Origin: Serpentinicella sp031432315
Lineage (GTDB): Bacteria > Bacillota > Clostridia > Peptostreptococcales > Natronincolaceae
DNA length: 13,032 bases
Assembly: GCF_031432315.1 (NCBI RefSeq)
Contig: NZ_JAVKGO010000022.1
Coordinates: 1-13,032, forward strand
Direction of reading: 5' to 3'
The position numbers were made by a program, and so were the translations under genes. The first letter of the stretch is position 1. Each line of letters begins with the position of its first letter. Positions 6,222 through 13,032 of the stretch are shown piece by piece. The notes below the pieces were generated by a model. That model saw nothing but the letters and a program-made list of their open reading frames with translations. It was not told the DNA's origin and did no database searches.

Positions 6222-8753
6222 TTACTCTTCTCTCAAGGTTGCTGTTATGTTCATTCGAGCCATCTTTCTAAGTGGTGCAATGGCAGCAAGTAGTGCTATT
6301 AGAACAGTACCTATTAAAGCGATCATATTTGCTTCTATTGGAAATTCCCATGGTAATTCTCTAAAGTCTGTCATTAAAGTGTACAGGAAATACCCTAAAA
6401 GGTTTCCAATTATTAAACCAAAAATAGTTCCTATTATACTACTGAATATGGCCTCTAAACGAATCATTTTTCTCATGCTTTTAGGACTCATTCCTACTGC
6501 CCGTAGCATACTGAACTCCTTTGTTCGAGTAATTAGATTGGTGCTTATGGTGTTAATGATATTTAAGGCCCCAATTAGCGTAATTAAGGTAATGAAACCA
6601 TATATCAACACGGATACTTCGAATTTTGTTTGTTCCGTTATTCTGTTGTTTGCAATATTGTCTATAACCATAGCCTCTGGATGTCTATTAACAATATCGT
6701 TTAGTCCTGATACAATATTGTTGTAATGTTCTTCTTCTATATTAACATAAATAATATCGTAACCTTGTTTACCTGTTACCTCTTCATAGACTTCCTTTGT
6801 TGTTACTATTCCTATTCCTGCATAGTTGGCATATTCTCCCCCGATTGTTGCCTTTTCTACGATTCCCATAACCTTTAAAGGTATAAGATTTTCCTCTTTA
6901 GCCTGGGTATTTTGTTCTATGCGATAATTTTCTAGATCAATTTTTATTTCGTCACCTATTTGGAGGTTAGTCATAGGTCCAATAGTTAATTTACCATCGT
7001 CATAGTACCTAGCATTTTGGACTACTAATATACCACGTTCTCTGTTCATCACTTCTATATCTATAGAACCCTTCTGAAGTTCCTTGCTCGCAGCTTTCAA
7101 TTGCTCATCATCATATCCTCTAATAAAGCTATTATATAGAACTCCATCCTTTTCAATATACTGATCTCGCTGTCTTAATTCCTCTATAATTTTATCCGGT
7201 TCCATAATAATGCTGGTATGAAGATTTCTTACTGGAATCACTTCTTTCAAGCCCTCTAATGCTTGAATATCTGTTACATCTTCTTCGGTATATAATCCTT
7301 CCGAAGACCACTCTTGTTGCAAAATAAAATCTCCAGTAAATCCATATCTACCTTCATTTAACCTAAAGGCATAGGCACTAAATACACTAAACACCATAAA
7401 CATAATGACACTAATACTTAGAGAAAAGGCAGTAATTAACAACCTTTTTCTGTTTCTCCGAAGGATTTTATAGGCTAGAAGACCCTCTGTTCCAAATGCT
7501 TTGCCTAATAGCACACCACCTTTGGTATTTTTCTCTTTTTTCAACGACCTATGCTGAAAAATTGCATCTAGGGGCGACACTCTCCCTGCACTTAGTGCAG
7601 GACTAAAAGCCGATAAATAGATGGATACCATAGCAATAATTGAACTTCCGATAAGAACCACAGGAGTAGTTTGAATCACCACATTGTTAAAGGTTGAATA
7701 TTCTCCAATGGTAAATAAATAAAAAAGTAATTTGGTTGCATAGAATCCGGTGACTAATCCCAAGGGGATGGCTATTAAACCTAATAGAGTTGCCTCATGA
7801 AATACCAATGTCCTTATTTGCTTTGGTGTCGTACCGATAGAGCGCATTACCCCGAACTGTTTAATTCGTTCAATGACAGAGATATGAAAAGCATTGTAAA
7901 TTACTGCTACAGTAGCTACGCAAACTAAAGTGATCAGAAATATAACTATCGCTAATATTTCAGGGCTAATTTCTCCCGCTTCTCGTCTAATAAGCACATA
8001 GTTATGTTCCACATTTTCCTGTGCTAGCTCTAATGTATTTTGTACATTTAGTATGGTTTCTCCTATAGGTAAGCCTTCCTTTACTCTTGCAATAGTGGTG
8101 ACATCATCTGAAGTGTTTACTGATTCCGCCCACGCTAAGTCTACAACAGCTTGGGAGTGATTACGTGCCTGGCTATGTCTATTGCTTTCTAGTAAACCCA
8201 CTAGGGTGAAAGATTTTGTTGTAAGGGACCTAAATATTACTTCATCATTCCACTCTCGCCTGCCTATAATTCGATCATTCATTTCAAAATGACCAATGGG
8301 CAAAGTGATGGAATCTCCGATTGCAATACCAAGTTCAGCAGCTTTCCATCGTTCTAGCAGAATTTCATTTTGATTTTCCGGTAATCTCCCTTCTATTGGC
8401 AACATATTTCTCATTTCAAGGTAGTCAGATTCATACCCCTTCATTTCTATTGCATTTATTTTACTTGATTTTTCCACGTAGCTGCTACCAGCTAAAACTG
8501 ACTTTGCTGTTTTTTCAAAACTTGCATTTTCTTTAATATATCCATATTCTTCATGCCCTACATTTACAAATGCTACATGATTTGTTCCACTGGTTTCTCT
8601 AACCCTTTGCAATTCATGTTGCTCTAAACTATACATCATGGTTCCAATAGAAGTAATCATTGATACTGAAATGATAATTCCTATTATGGTCAAAATAGTA
8701 CGCTTTTTTTGTTCCTTTAAATAACGACTACCTAATTGACTTAAGGTTTTCAT
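6222..8753 (-). CDS. FtsX/MacB-type ABC transporter permease with tandem FtsX domains
   Basis: The 843-residue product has about eight membrane segments (near 18-40, 266-288, 320-345, 363-384, 436-461, 713-735, 770-795 and 808-828). Two large extracellular domains lie at about 41-260 and 462-710. The cytoplasmic coupling motif occurs twice, around 295-321 (ERIKQFGVMRSIGTTPKQ) and 742-768 (TRTKEFSMLRAVGMSPKS), showing an internal duplication of the FtsX unit. Such permeases work mechanically on lipoproteins, peptides or antibiotics at the outer face of the membrane rather than as classic channels. It differs from BceB, which has ten segments and one large loop. ATG 8753 overlaps the TGA of the ATPase gene by 4 bases, with GAGGTG 8 bases upstream, indicating translational coupling. 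The substrate is not identifiable; export of or defence against an antimicrobial peptide is inferred from the adjacent two-component system. Confidence 0.93.
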   Translation of the reverse strand: MKTLSQLGSRYLKEQKKRTILTIIGIIISVSMITSIGTMMYSLEQHELQRVRETSGTNHVAFVNVGHEEYGYIKENASFEKTAKSVLAGSSYVEKSSKINAIEMKGYESDYLEMRNMLPIEGRLPENQNEILLERWKAAELGIAIGDSITLPIGHFEMNDRIIGRREWNDEVIFRSLTTKSFTLVGLLESNRHSQARNHSQAVVDLAWAESVNTSDDVTTIARVKEGLPIGETILNVQNTLELAQENVEHNYVLIRREAGEISPEILAIVIFLITLVCVATVAVIYNAFHISVIERIKQFGVMRSIGTTPKQIRTLVFHEATLLGLIAIPLGLVTGFYATKLLFYLFTIGEYSTFNNVVIQTTPVVLIGSSIIAMVSIYLSAFSPALSAGRVSPLDAIFQHRSLKKEKNTKGGVLLGKAFGTEGLLAYKILRRNRKRLLITAFSLSISVIMFMVFSVFSAYAFRLNEGRYGFTGDFILQQEWSSEGLYTEEDVTDIQALEGLKEVIPVRNLHTSIIMEPDKIIEELRQRDQYIEKDGVLYNSFIRGYDDEQLKAASKELQKGSIDIEVMNRERGILVVQNARYYDDGKLTIGPMTNLQIGDEIKIDLENYRIEQNTQAKEENLIPLKVMGIVEKATIGGEYANYAGIGIVTTKEVYEEVTGKQGYDIIYVNIEEEHYNNIVSGLNDIVNRHPEAMVIDNIANNRITEQTKFEVSVLIYGFITLITLIGALNIINTISTNLITRTKEFSMLRAVGMSPKSMRKMIRLEAIFSSIIGTIFGLIIGNLLGYFLYTLMTDFRELPWEFPIEANMIALIGTVLIALLAAIAPLRKMARMNITATLREE

Positions 8754-9436
8754 CTGTTGATCACCTCATCTTTAACGATATCTCCATCCTCGATCCGTAA
8801 TACCCGATCGGCTTCTTCGGCAATTTTGATATCATGGGTAATCATGATTAATGTTTGATTATACTTTTTTACGGAGTACCTCAGTAACTCTACAACCTCC
8901 TTACTCGCCTTACTATCTAAATTACCTGTTGGCTCATCAGCCAAAATTACGGAAGGCTTATAAATCATAGCTCTACCTATAGAGACCCTCTGTTGCTGTC
9001 CACCGGAAAGTTGTGATGGAAAATGATTTCTTCTCTCTTTTAGACCTAAAAGTCCTAAAACTTCTTCTAAATATTTAGGATCAACAGGTCTGTTATCTAA
9101 CATAGCCGGCAGGGCAATGTTTTCTTCTGCTGTTAATACTGGAATAAGGTTATAGAATTGAAAAATAAATCCTACCTTTCTTCTTCTAAAAATAGAAAGA
9201 TTATTCTCGTTCATGGTGTAAATATCGGTATTATCTACCTTAACCTTGCCTTTTGTTGGCCGATCTAGACCACCTAACAAATGTAGCAATGTACTTTTTC
9301 CAGACCCACTTGGTCCTACAACTGCAACGAATTCACCTTGATTAACTGAAATATTTATATCCTTTAGGGCTTCTATTTTTTGTTCTCCTGTTTTGTAAGT
9401 TTTATTTAAACCTTCTGTCTTTAATATCTCCATCAT
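8750..9436 (-). CDS. ABC transporter ATP-binding protein (MacB/LolD type)
   Basis: The 228-residue product is a complete nucleotide-binding subunit. It shows Walker A GPSGSGKST (41-49), Q-loop Gln93, signature LSGGQ (143-147), Walker B VILADEP (163-169) with catalytic Glu168, D-loop NLDS and switch His201. ATP hydrolysis powers the adjacent FtsX-type permease, with which it overlaps by 4 bases. ATG 9436 has GGGAGG 6 bases upstream; ATG 9433 is an alternative. The longer frame from 9469 would begin before the predicted transcription start near 9465 and places the ribosome site inside the gene, so it is rejected. A dedicated promoter and palindromic operator lie upstream, after the kinase terminator, so the transporter pair can be induced separately from the sensor pair. 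Confidence 0.95.
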   Translation of the reverse strand: MMEILKTEGLNKTYKTGEQKIEALKDINISVNQGEFVAVVGPSGSGKSTLLHLLGGLDRPTKGKVKVDNTDIYTMNENNLSIFRRRKVGFIFQFYNLIPVLTAEENIALPAMLDNRPVDPKYLEEVLGLLGLKERRNHFPSQLSGGQQQRVSIGRAMIYKPSVILADEPTGNLDSKASKEVVELLRYSVKKYNQTLIMITHDIKIAEEADRVLRIEDGDIVKDEVINR

Positions 9437-9442
9437 CTCTTT

Positions 9443-9448
9443 CCTCCC
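9443..9448 (-). promoter_or_regulatory. Shine-Dalgarno site that sets the ABC ATPase start
   Basis: GGGAGG lies 6 bases before ATG 9436 and 9 before ATG 9433. It falls inside the longer reading frame, arguing against a start at 9469. Confidence 0.75.
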
Positions 9449-9471
9449 TTTTTTACTTTTTCTGTACATTT

Positions 9472-9477
9472 ATTATA
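9472..9477 (-). promoter_or_regulatory. -10 element of an activator-dependent promoter for the ABC transporter
   Basis: A perfect TATAAT is present, but at 17 bases upstream the hexamer is ATCTTC, a poor -35. Predicted transcription begins near 9465. The weak -35 together with a palindrome centred about 53 bases upstream is the layout expected for activation by a response regulator. Confidence 0.65.
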
Positions 9478-9510
9478 GCTCCTTAAGCTTACTTGAAGAT
9501 GAAAGTTTTC

Positions 9511-9526
9511 CTTACAATTTTGTAAG
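9511..9526. promoter_or_regulatory. Palindromic operator, candidate response-regulator binding site
   Basis: CTTACAATTTTGTAAG is a perfect inverted repeat with 7-base arms and a 2-base centre. It contains TTACA-ATTT-TGTAA, an exact fit to the TNACA-N4-TGTAA operator I remember for BceR-like regulators of antimicrobial-peptide transporters. It lies between the kinase terminator and the ABC promoter, centred at about -53. The probable ligand is the response regulator encoded at 10828-11505. Confidence 0.65.
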
Positions 9527-9549
9527 AAAAAAGAGATGCTTGGCATCTC
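9527..9549 (-). terminator. Intrinsic terminator after the histidine kinase
   Basis: A perfect 7-bp stem (9533-9539 with 9543-9549) with a 3-base loop is followed by six Ts on the minus strand. It starts 6 bases after the kinase stop codon. It separates the regulator-kinase transcript from the ABC transporter transcript. Confidence 0.85.
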
Positions 9550-9555
9550 CCCATT

Positions 9556-10806
9556 CTAATAACTTTCATCTTTGAATAATACAATCGTAAATGTAATTCC
9601 TTTTTTATTGTTCTTTACCATGATCGTACCATTTTGATTTTCGATAATTGCCTTCGTTAGAGCAAGTCCTATTCCTGTACTTTCTGACTTAAGGTTGTTT
9701 TTGCCTTTGTAAAATCTTTTAAAGACGTGGGGTAAATCTTCTGATGAAATACCTTGTCCTTCATCAGAAATATATATTCGTGCAGCTAATGGCGTTTCTT
9801 CTGTTTCTATGGAAACTTTACCACCTTCTGGTGTGTGCTCTAAAGCATTTTTAACAACATTGCTTATAGCTTCTCCAAGCCACTTTTCATCATGGATCAA
9901 TGCTATATTACTATCTAAGCAAGTATTAATGCTTTGATTTTTATTTTGTGCATTTACTTTTAAAGGAAGTATTGATTTTTCTATCGTATCATTAAGGTTA
10001 GCTAGTTTGTTGTTAAAATCTATAGATTGAATTTCCAATTTAGCCATTTTTAATAAATTTTTTATTAACCATTCCATTCGATCGATTTGTCCTTGGCTCT
10101 TATCCAAAAAATTTAATGCTGTTTCTGAATTATTAATTTCCCCATCAATTAATAATTCATTAAACATCTTTATAGAGGCCAGTGGTGTTTTAAGTTGATG
10201 AGAAATATCGGAGATTGTATCTTTTAAATATATTTTTTCCTGCTCTAAACTCTGTAACGTTCCCTGTAGCCTTTTTGCCATATCGTTAAATTGTAGTGTT
10301 AGTACAGCAAAGTCTCCTTCTTCTTGAATTTCTAATATCGATTCAAAGTCCCCCTCTACGATCGATTCCGCATAATGGGAGAAGTTACGAATTTTACGAT
10401 AGATCATGCTTAAGATAATCAAGTATACGATTAAAGATAATAGTAAAAATAACATTCCAGTGTAAAATAGAGAGTGTTGGTGCCTACGATAAAATTCCCT
10501 GAAAGTATTGTTTACATGTAGCGGCATATCTTCATTAATGCCATACTTTGTTGCAATTTCTAAACCCGTCTCTAAATCTGCGTCAGTATAGTTCCCAGTG
10601 AAAAAGGTAATGGTTTCCCTTTCCAGTTGAGGATACCTATTTAAAATACTACCCAGTGCAGCTATGTTTTCACTAACTACTTGTCTATGAAGCTTTTCAG
10701 CATTTTTTCTAAAACTGCCTACTATAATAACGCTCAATAAAATATGTAAAAGTATAATAATTACAATATATCTTTTTACTTCTTTGTTTCTCAACAGCGA
10801 TATCAT
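9556..10806 (-). CDS. Membrane sensor histidine kinase
   Basis: The 416-residue product has TM1 at about 12-31, an extracellular sensor region of about 80 residues (32-112), TM2 at about 113-135, a HAMP-like linker (about 136-190), a HisKA dimerisation domain and a HATPase domain. Phospho-acceptor His203 sits in DISHQLKTPLAS. The ATP site shows an N-box NVVKNALEH (316-324), DEGQG (348-352), FKRFYKG (362-368) and GIGLAL (378-383). All key residues are present, so it should be active. The sizeable extracellular loop separates it from BceS-type intramembrane-sensing kinases, which have almost none, and suggests direct ligand sensing. ATG 10806 has GGGAG 7 bases upstream and follows the regulator stop by 21 bases. 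A terminator lies directly after its stop. The cognate partner is the adjacent regulator. Confidence 0.95.
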   Translation of the reverse strand: MISLLRNKEVKRYIVIIILLHILLSVIIVGSFRKNAEKLHRQVVSENIAALGSILNRYPQLERETITFFTGNYTDADLETGLEIATKYGINEDMPLHVNNTFREFYRRHQHSLFYTGMLFLLLSLIVYLIILSMIYRKIRNFSHYAESIVEGDFESILEIQEEGDFAVLTLQFNDMAKRLQGTLQSLEQEKIYLKDTISDISHQLKTPLASIKMFNELLIDGEINNSETALNFLDKSQGQIDRMEWLIKNLLKMAKLEIQSIDFNNKLANLNDTIEKSILPLKVNAQNKNQSINTCLDSNIALIHDEKWLGEAISNVVKNALEHTPEGGKVSIETEETPLAARIYISDEGQGISSEDLPHVFKRFYKGKNNLKSESTGIGLALTKAIIENQNGTIMVKNNKKGITFTIVLFKDESY

Positions 10807-10827
10807 TTTCTATCTCCCACATCCCAC

Positions 10828-11505
10828 TTAGATTTTCCACCTATAACCCATCCCTCTTACAGTCTCTATATGTTCAGGCTTTGATGGGTCGTTTTCAATT
10901 TTTTCTCTTAATCTTCTAATGTACACAGATAAAGTGTTATCGTCTACAAACTCACCTGAGTCGTCCCATATCTTTTGTATAATGGTATTTCTAGATAAAA
11001 GCTGAGAAGGGTTTTGAATAAATATATTAATCAATTTCCATTCCATTGGTGACAATATAATTTCATAGCCATTTTTCCATAGCTTTCCTTTTAAAATGTC
11101 TAAAGTAATCGGGCCAGAGTGAATAGTCCCTTGTATATTGTTATTACTCCCTCGTCTTAAGATTGCCTTGATCCGGGAGATCAACTCTTTAACCCTAAAA
11201 GGTTTTGTAATATAATCATCGCCTCCTATATCTAATCCCAAGACAATATTTACTTCATCATCACAGGCAGTTAGGAATATAATAGGGATTTGAGAGGTAG
11301 TTCTAATCTTTTCACATAAACTATAGCCGCTCCCATCTGGTAACATCACATCCAAAAGGATCAGATCGAATGATTGACAATTAAACAGTTTTTCTGCATC
11401 TTCTAAAGTATGTGCTACTTGAACTTGATAACTCTCCCTTTTAAGAGAGAATTCTATCCCTTGTGCTAATGTTAAATCATCTTCGACTAATAAAATTTTT
11501 TTCAA
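10828..11505 (-). CDS. OmpR/PhoB-family response regulator
   Basis: The 225-residue product has a receiver domain (about 1-118) with acidic residues Glu8 and Asp9, phospho-acceptor Asp52, Thr79 and Lys101. A winged-helix DNA-binding domain follows (about 127-223). The recognition-helix region DDNTLSVYIRRLREKIE (188-204) resembles that of BceR-like regulators, and the wing ends IETVRGMGYRW. After phosphorylation by the adjacent kinase it should bind DNA as a dimer; the palindrome at 9511-9526 is the likely target. TTG 11505 is the start: the frame begins KKILLVEDD immediately after it. Upstream the minus strand reads GAGGTGGGAGG, so GAGGTG gives 8-base spacing. It is the first gene of its transcript, behind a good promoter with a 9-base direct repeat. 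Confidence 0.95.
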   Translation of the reverse strand: MKKILLVEDDLTLAQGIEFSLKRESYQVQVAHTLEDAEKLFNCQSFDLILLDVMLPDGSGYSLCEKIRTTSQIPIIFLTACDDEVNIVLGLDIGGDDYITKPFRVKELISRIKAILRRGSNNNIQGTIHSGPITLDILKGKLWKNGYEIILSPMEWKLINIFIQNPSQLLSRNTIIQKIWDDSGEFVDDNTLSVYIRRLREKIENDPSKPEHIETVRGMGYRWKI

Positions 11506-11533
11506 TTTCCTCCCACCTCACTTTAATAGGAAT

Positions 11534-11566
11534 AATATAACACCTATGTCAAAACAAGTCAAAACA
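11534..11566 (-). promoter_or_regulatory. Promoter of the regulator-kinase operon with overlapping direct repeats
   Basis: The minus strand shows TTGACT (11562-11557), a 17-base spacer and TATATT (11539-11534), with a predicted start near 11527. TGTTTTGAC occurs twice, at 11566-11558 and 11556-11548, exactly 10 bases apart and overlapping the -35. The bases at 11551-11538 (TGACA-TAGG-TGTTA) also match the TNACA-N4-TGTAA operator with one mismatch. Either could serve autoregulation. Confidence 0.7.
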
Positions 11567-11590
11567 TAATTAATGGATAATTTATATTGC

Positions 11591-11627
11591 AAAAATAAGC
11601 TCCCTCAGATTTAAATCTAAGGGAGTT
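11591..11627 (-). terminator. Intrinsic terminator of the NhaC-family gene
   Basis: A 26-base near-perfect palindrome (arms 11600-11612 and 11613-11625) has one position that becomes a G-U pair in minus-strand RNA. It is followed by a TTATTTTT tract. It lies about 20 bases after the transporter stop and just upstream of the regulator promoter, separating the two units. Confidence 0.85.
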
Positions 11628-11646
11628 ATCAAAATCATTTATTTCA

Positions 11647-12951
11647 TTAGTTTGCATGGGCTTTTTTCAAATTTGGAATGCCAAAAGCGATTGCTAAAAG
11701 TACGCATGCACCCATTAAATAAGGGTAATATAAGTATCTCATTATTTCTATACTTGAAATTCCTGCAATACTTGCTGCAACAAGAAGTTGTGCACCATAA
11801 GGTATTAACCCTTGGCAAAAACACGAAAATGTATCTACTAAGCTTGCTGATCTTCTTGGGTCTATTTCATACTCATTTGCAATATCCTTTACAATAGGTC
11901 CTGCAGTCACAATAGCAATGGTGTTATTTGCTGTACACATGTTTACTAAACTCACTAATATACCTATACCTAATTCAGCACCTTTTTTACGCTTAATTTT
12001 ACTTTTTATAAAGCTTAATAAGAAGTCAATACCACCATTAAATTTTATAACCTCAACTATTCCACCAATTAAAAGGGATATTATAATAATTTGTGACATT
12101 CCCATAATCCCACTCTCGATTGCTTTTACAAATCCCCAAATATCAAATGCATTTGTATATATTCCTATAAAACCGCCAAATAAGGTGCCTCCTAATAAAA
12201 CAACCATCACGTTTACACCTAATAATGCTGCAGCTAAAACAGAAACATACACTAATACTTTTAGAATACTGTACTCATAATGATCCTCTAGCACTACGGT
12301 GTTCCCCATATTAATTACTATAAATATAATTGCTGTAACTACTGCTGCGGGTACGACAATCTTAAAGTTCATTTTAAACTTATCCCTCATATCACAACCC
12401 TGTGTTCTAGCTGCGGCAATAGTAGTATCTGATATCATAGATAAATTATCGCCAAACATAGCACCACTTACTACTGCGCCTAAGGCTAACCCCATAGGAA
12501 TATTAATCGTTTCCGCAATGCCTACAGCCATAGGTGATAGGGCTACAATCGTACCTACGGAAGTACCAATGGATAGGGAAATAAAACAACCAATGATAAA
12601 TACACCGGCGATAAGAATATTTCCAGGTAAAATACTAAGTCCTAAGTTTACAGTAGATTCTACTGCACCCATATCCCTTGCAACTTGAGCAAAGGCACCT
12701 GCTAAAATAAAGATCATACACATAAGAATAATATTACTATTACCGGCACCTTTACAAAAGATTTCTACTTTGTCATTTATACTTTCTTTTTTGTTCATGG
12801 CAATTGCCACTATACTTGCTACTAAAAATGCTACACTTACAGGCATCTTGTAAAAATCTCTCAAAACGATAGATGTAACCAGATAGACTAATAAAAATAC
12901 TAACATTGGTAGCAATGCCCATGAATTACCCTTTTTTTGATTGTCTGTCAT
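11647..12951 (-). CDS. NhaC-family Na+/H+ antiporter-like membrane transporter
   Basis: The 434-residue product is a polytopic membrane protein with about ten to twelve hydrophobic segments. It carries the NhaC-family signature region FGDNLSMISDTTIAAARTQG (about 165-184) and a second conserved half-site around VNMCTANNTIAIVTAGP in the C-terminal half. The family includes Na+/H+ antiporters, the malate/lactate exchanger MleN and amino-acid transporters such as YuiF. The FGDNLSxISDTTIAA variant seems closer to the YuiF-like branch, so the true substrate is open. The length is within the usual range and nothing is missing. ATG 12951 has GGGAGG 7 bases upstream. It has its own terminator. No convincing promoter is seen before the window ends, but three spaced octamers lie upstream. 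Confidence 0.88.
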   Translation of the reverse strand: MTDNQKKGNSWALLPMLVFLLVYLVTSIVLRDFYKMPVSVAFLVASIVAIAMNKKESINDKVEIFCKGAGNSNIILMCMIFILAGAFAQVARDMGAVESTVNLGLSILPGNILIAGVFIIGCFISLSIGTSVGTIVALSPMAVGIAETINIPMGLALGAVVSGAMFGDNLSMISDTTIAAARTQGCDMRDKFKMNFKIVVPAAVVTAIIFIVINMGNTVVLEDHYEYSILKVLVYVSVLAAALLGVNVMVVLLGGTLFGGFIGIYTNAFDIWGFVKAIESGIMGMSQIIIISLLIGGIVEVIKFNGGIDFLLSFIKSKIKRKKGAELGIGILVSLVNMCTANNTIAIVTAGPIVKDIANEYEIDPRRSASLVDTFSCFCQGLIPYGAQLLVAASIAGISSIEIMRYLYYPYLMGACVLLAIAFGIPNLKKAHAN

Positions 12952-12972
12952 TTCTTTTCCTCCCTATATAAT

Positions 12973-13024
12973 CTTGTTTTTTCTTACATTTACTCTTGTT
13001 TTCTTAGTTTTTTAAACTTGTTTT
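12973..13024. repeat. Three CTTGTTTT octamers at exact 22-bp spacing
   Basis: CTTGTTTT occurs at 12973-12980, 12995-13002 and 13017-13024, each exactly 22 bases after the previous one, about two helical turns. Bases between copies are AT-rich and only partly alike. The array lies 22 to 73 bases upstream of the NhaC-family start codon, where a regulator could bind in phase. The tract is low in complexity, so chance is possible. Confidence 0.4.
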
Positions 13025-13032
13025 ATTAACTT

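Noticed and set aside
6247..6726. Plus-strand frame of 159 codons opposite the permease
   Set aside because: It is antisense to the C-terminal FtsX domain. The hydrophobic look follows from the complementary membrane-segment codons.
11918..12688. Two plus-strand frames of about 120-130 codons opposite the NhaC-family gene
   Set aside because: Both are antisense to strongly conserved transporter sequence, rich in Ile/Pro/Thr from complementary codons, and lack initiation signals.
12973..13024. Possible CRISPR array
   Set aside because: The repeated unit is only 8 bases with AT-rich 14-base intervals, far shorter than CRISPR repeats and spacers, and no cas gene is present.

Overview
The window is AT-rich DNA from a low-GC Gram-positive bacterium, most likely an anaerobic member of Clostridia. 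The evidence is consensus Shine-Dalgarno sites (AGGAGG, GGGAGG), several TTG or GTG starts, compact A/T-rich intergenic regions, strong intrinsic terminators and the protein families present. No rRNA, tRNA, CRISPR array, phage or complete mobile element is visible. No gene-free stretch exceeds about 300 bases. Genus-level assignment is not possible from sequence reading alone.

Left part (1-3770). An ISL3-type insertion-sequence end may lie at the extreme left edge, followed by a bidirectional terminator. On the minus strand, in order of transcription, come a two-TM potassium channel with a cytoplasmic RCK regulatory domain (2707-3756), a full-length SelO/YdiU protein AMPylase (1108-2574), a headless remnant of a surface protein that ends in a sortase-like signal (767-1120), and a small lipoprotein (223-738).

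Middle (3770-6110). A plus-strand cupin protein with a Tyr/Pro/His-rich N-terminus is the only plus-strand gene, and is closed by a 17-bp terminator stem. Two single-gene minus-strand units follow. One is a 97-residue protein that resembles only the core-binding half of a tyrosine recombinase. The other is a membrane-anchored coiled-coil protein of unknown function, with a near-consensus promoter and its own terminator.

Right part (6145-13032). The best-defined system is a minus-strand module: response regulator (10828-11505), histidine kinase (9556-10806), a terminator, then an inducible-looking promoter driving an ABC ATPase (8750-9436) and an 843-residue FtsX-type permease (6222-8753) that overlap by 4 bases. 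Upstream of the ATPase is a perfect 16-bp palindrome matching the TNACA-N4-TGTAA operator remembered for BceR-like regulators. It sits about 53 bases upstream of the predicted transcription start, at a promoter with a good -10 and a poor -35. This suggests that the kinase and regulator sense an envelope signal, probably a peptide or antibiotic, and switch on the transporter. The kinase and permease architectures do not match the classical Bce module. An NhaC-family antiporter with its own terminator closes the window. Three copies of an 8-base word at exact 22-bp spacing lie upstream of it.

Several start codons are assigned here from Shine-Dalgarno position rather than from the longest reading frame, notably for the lipoprotein, SelO, the channel and the ABC ATPase.
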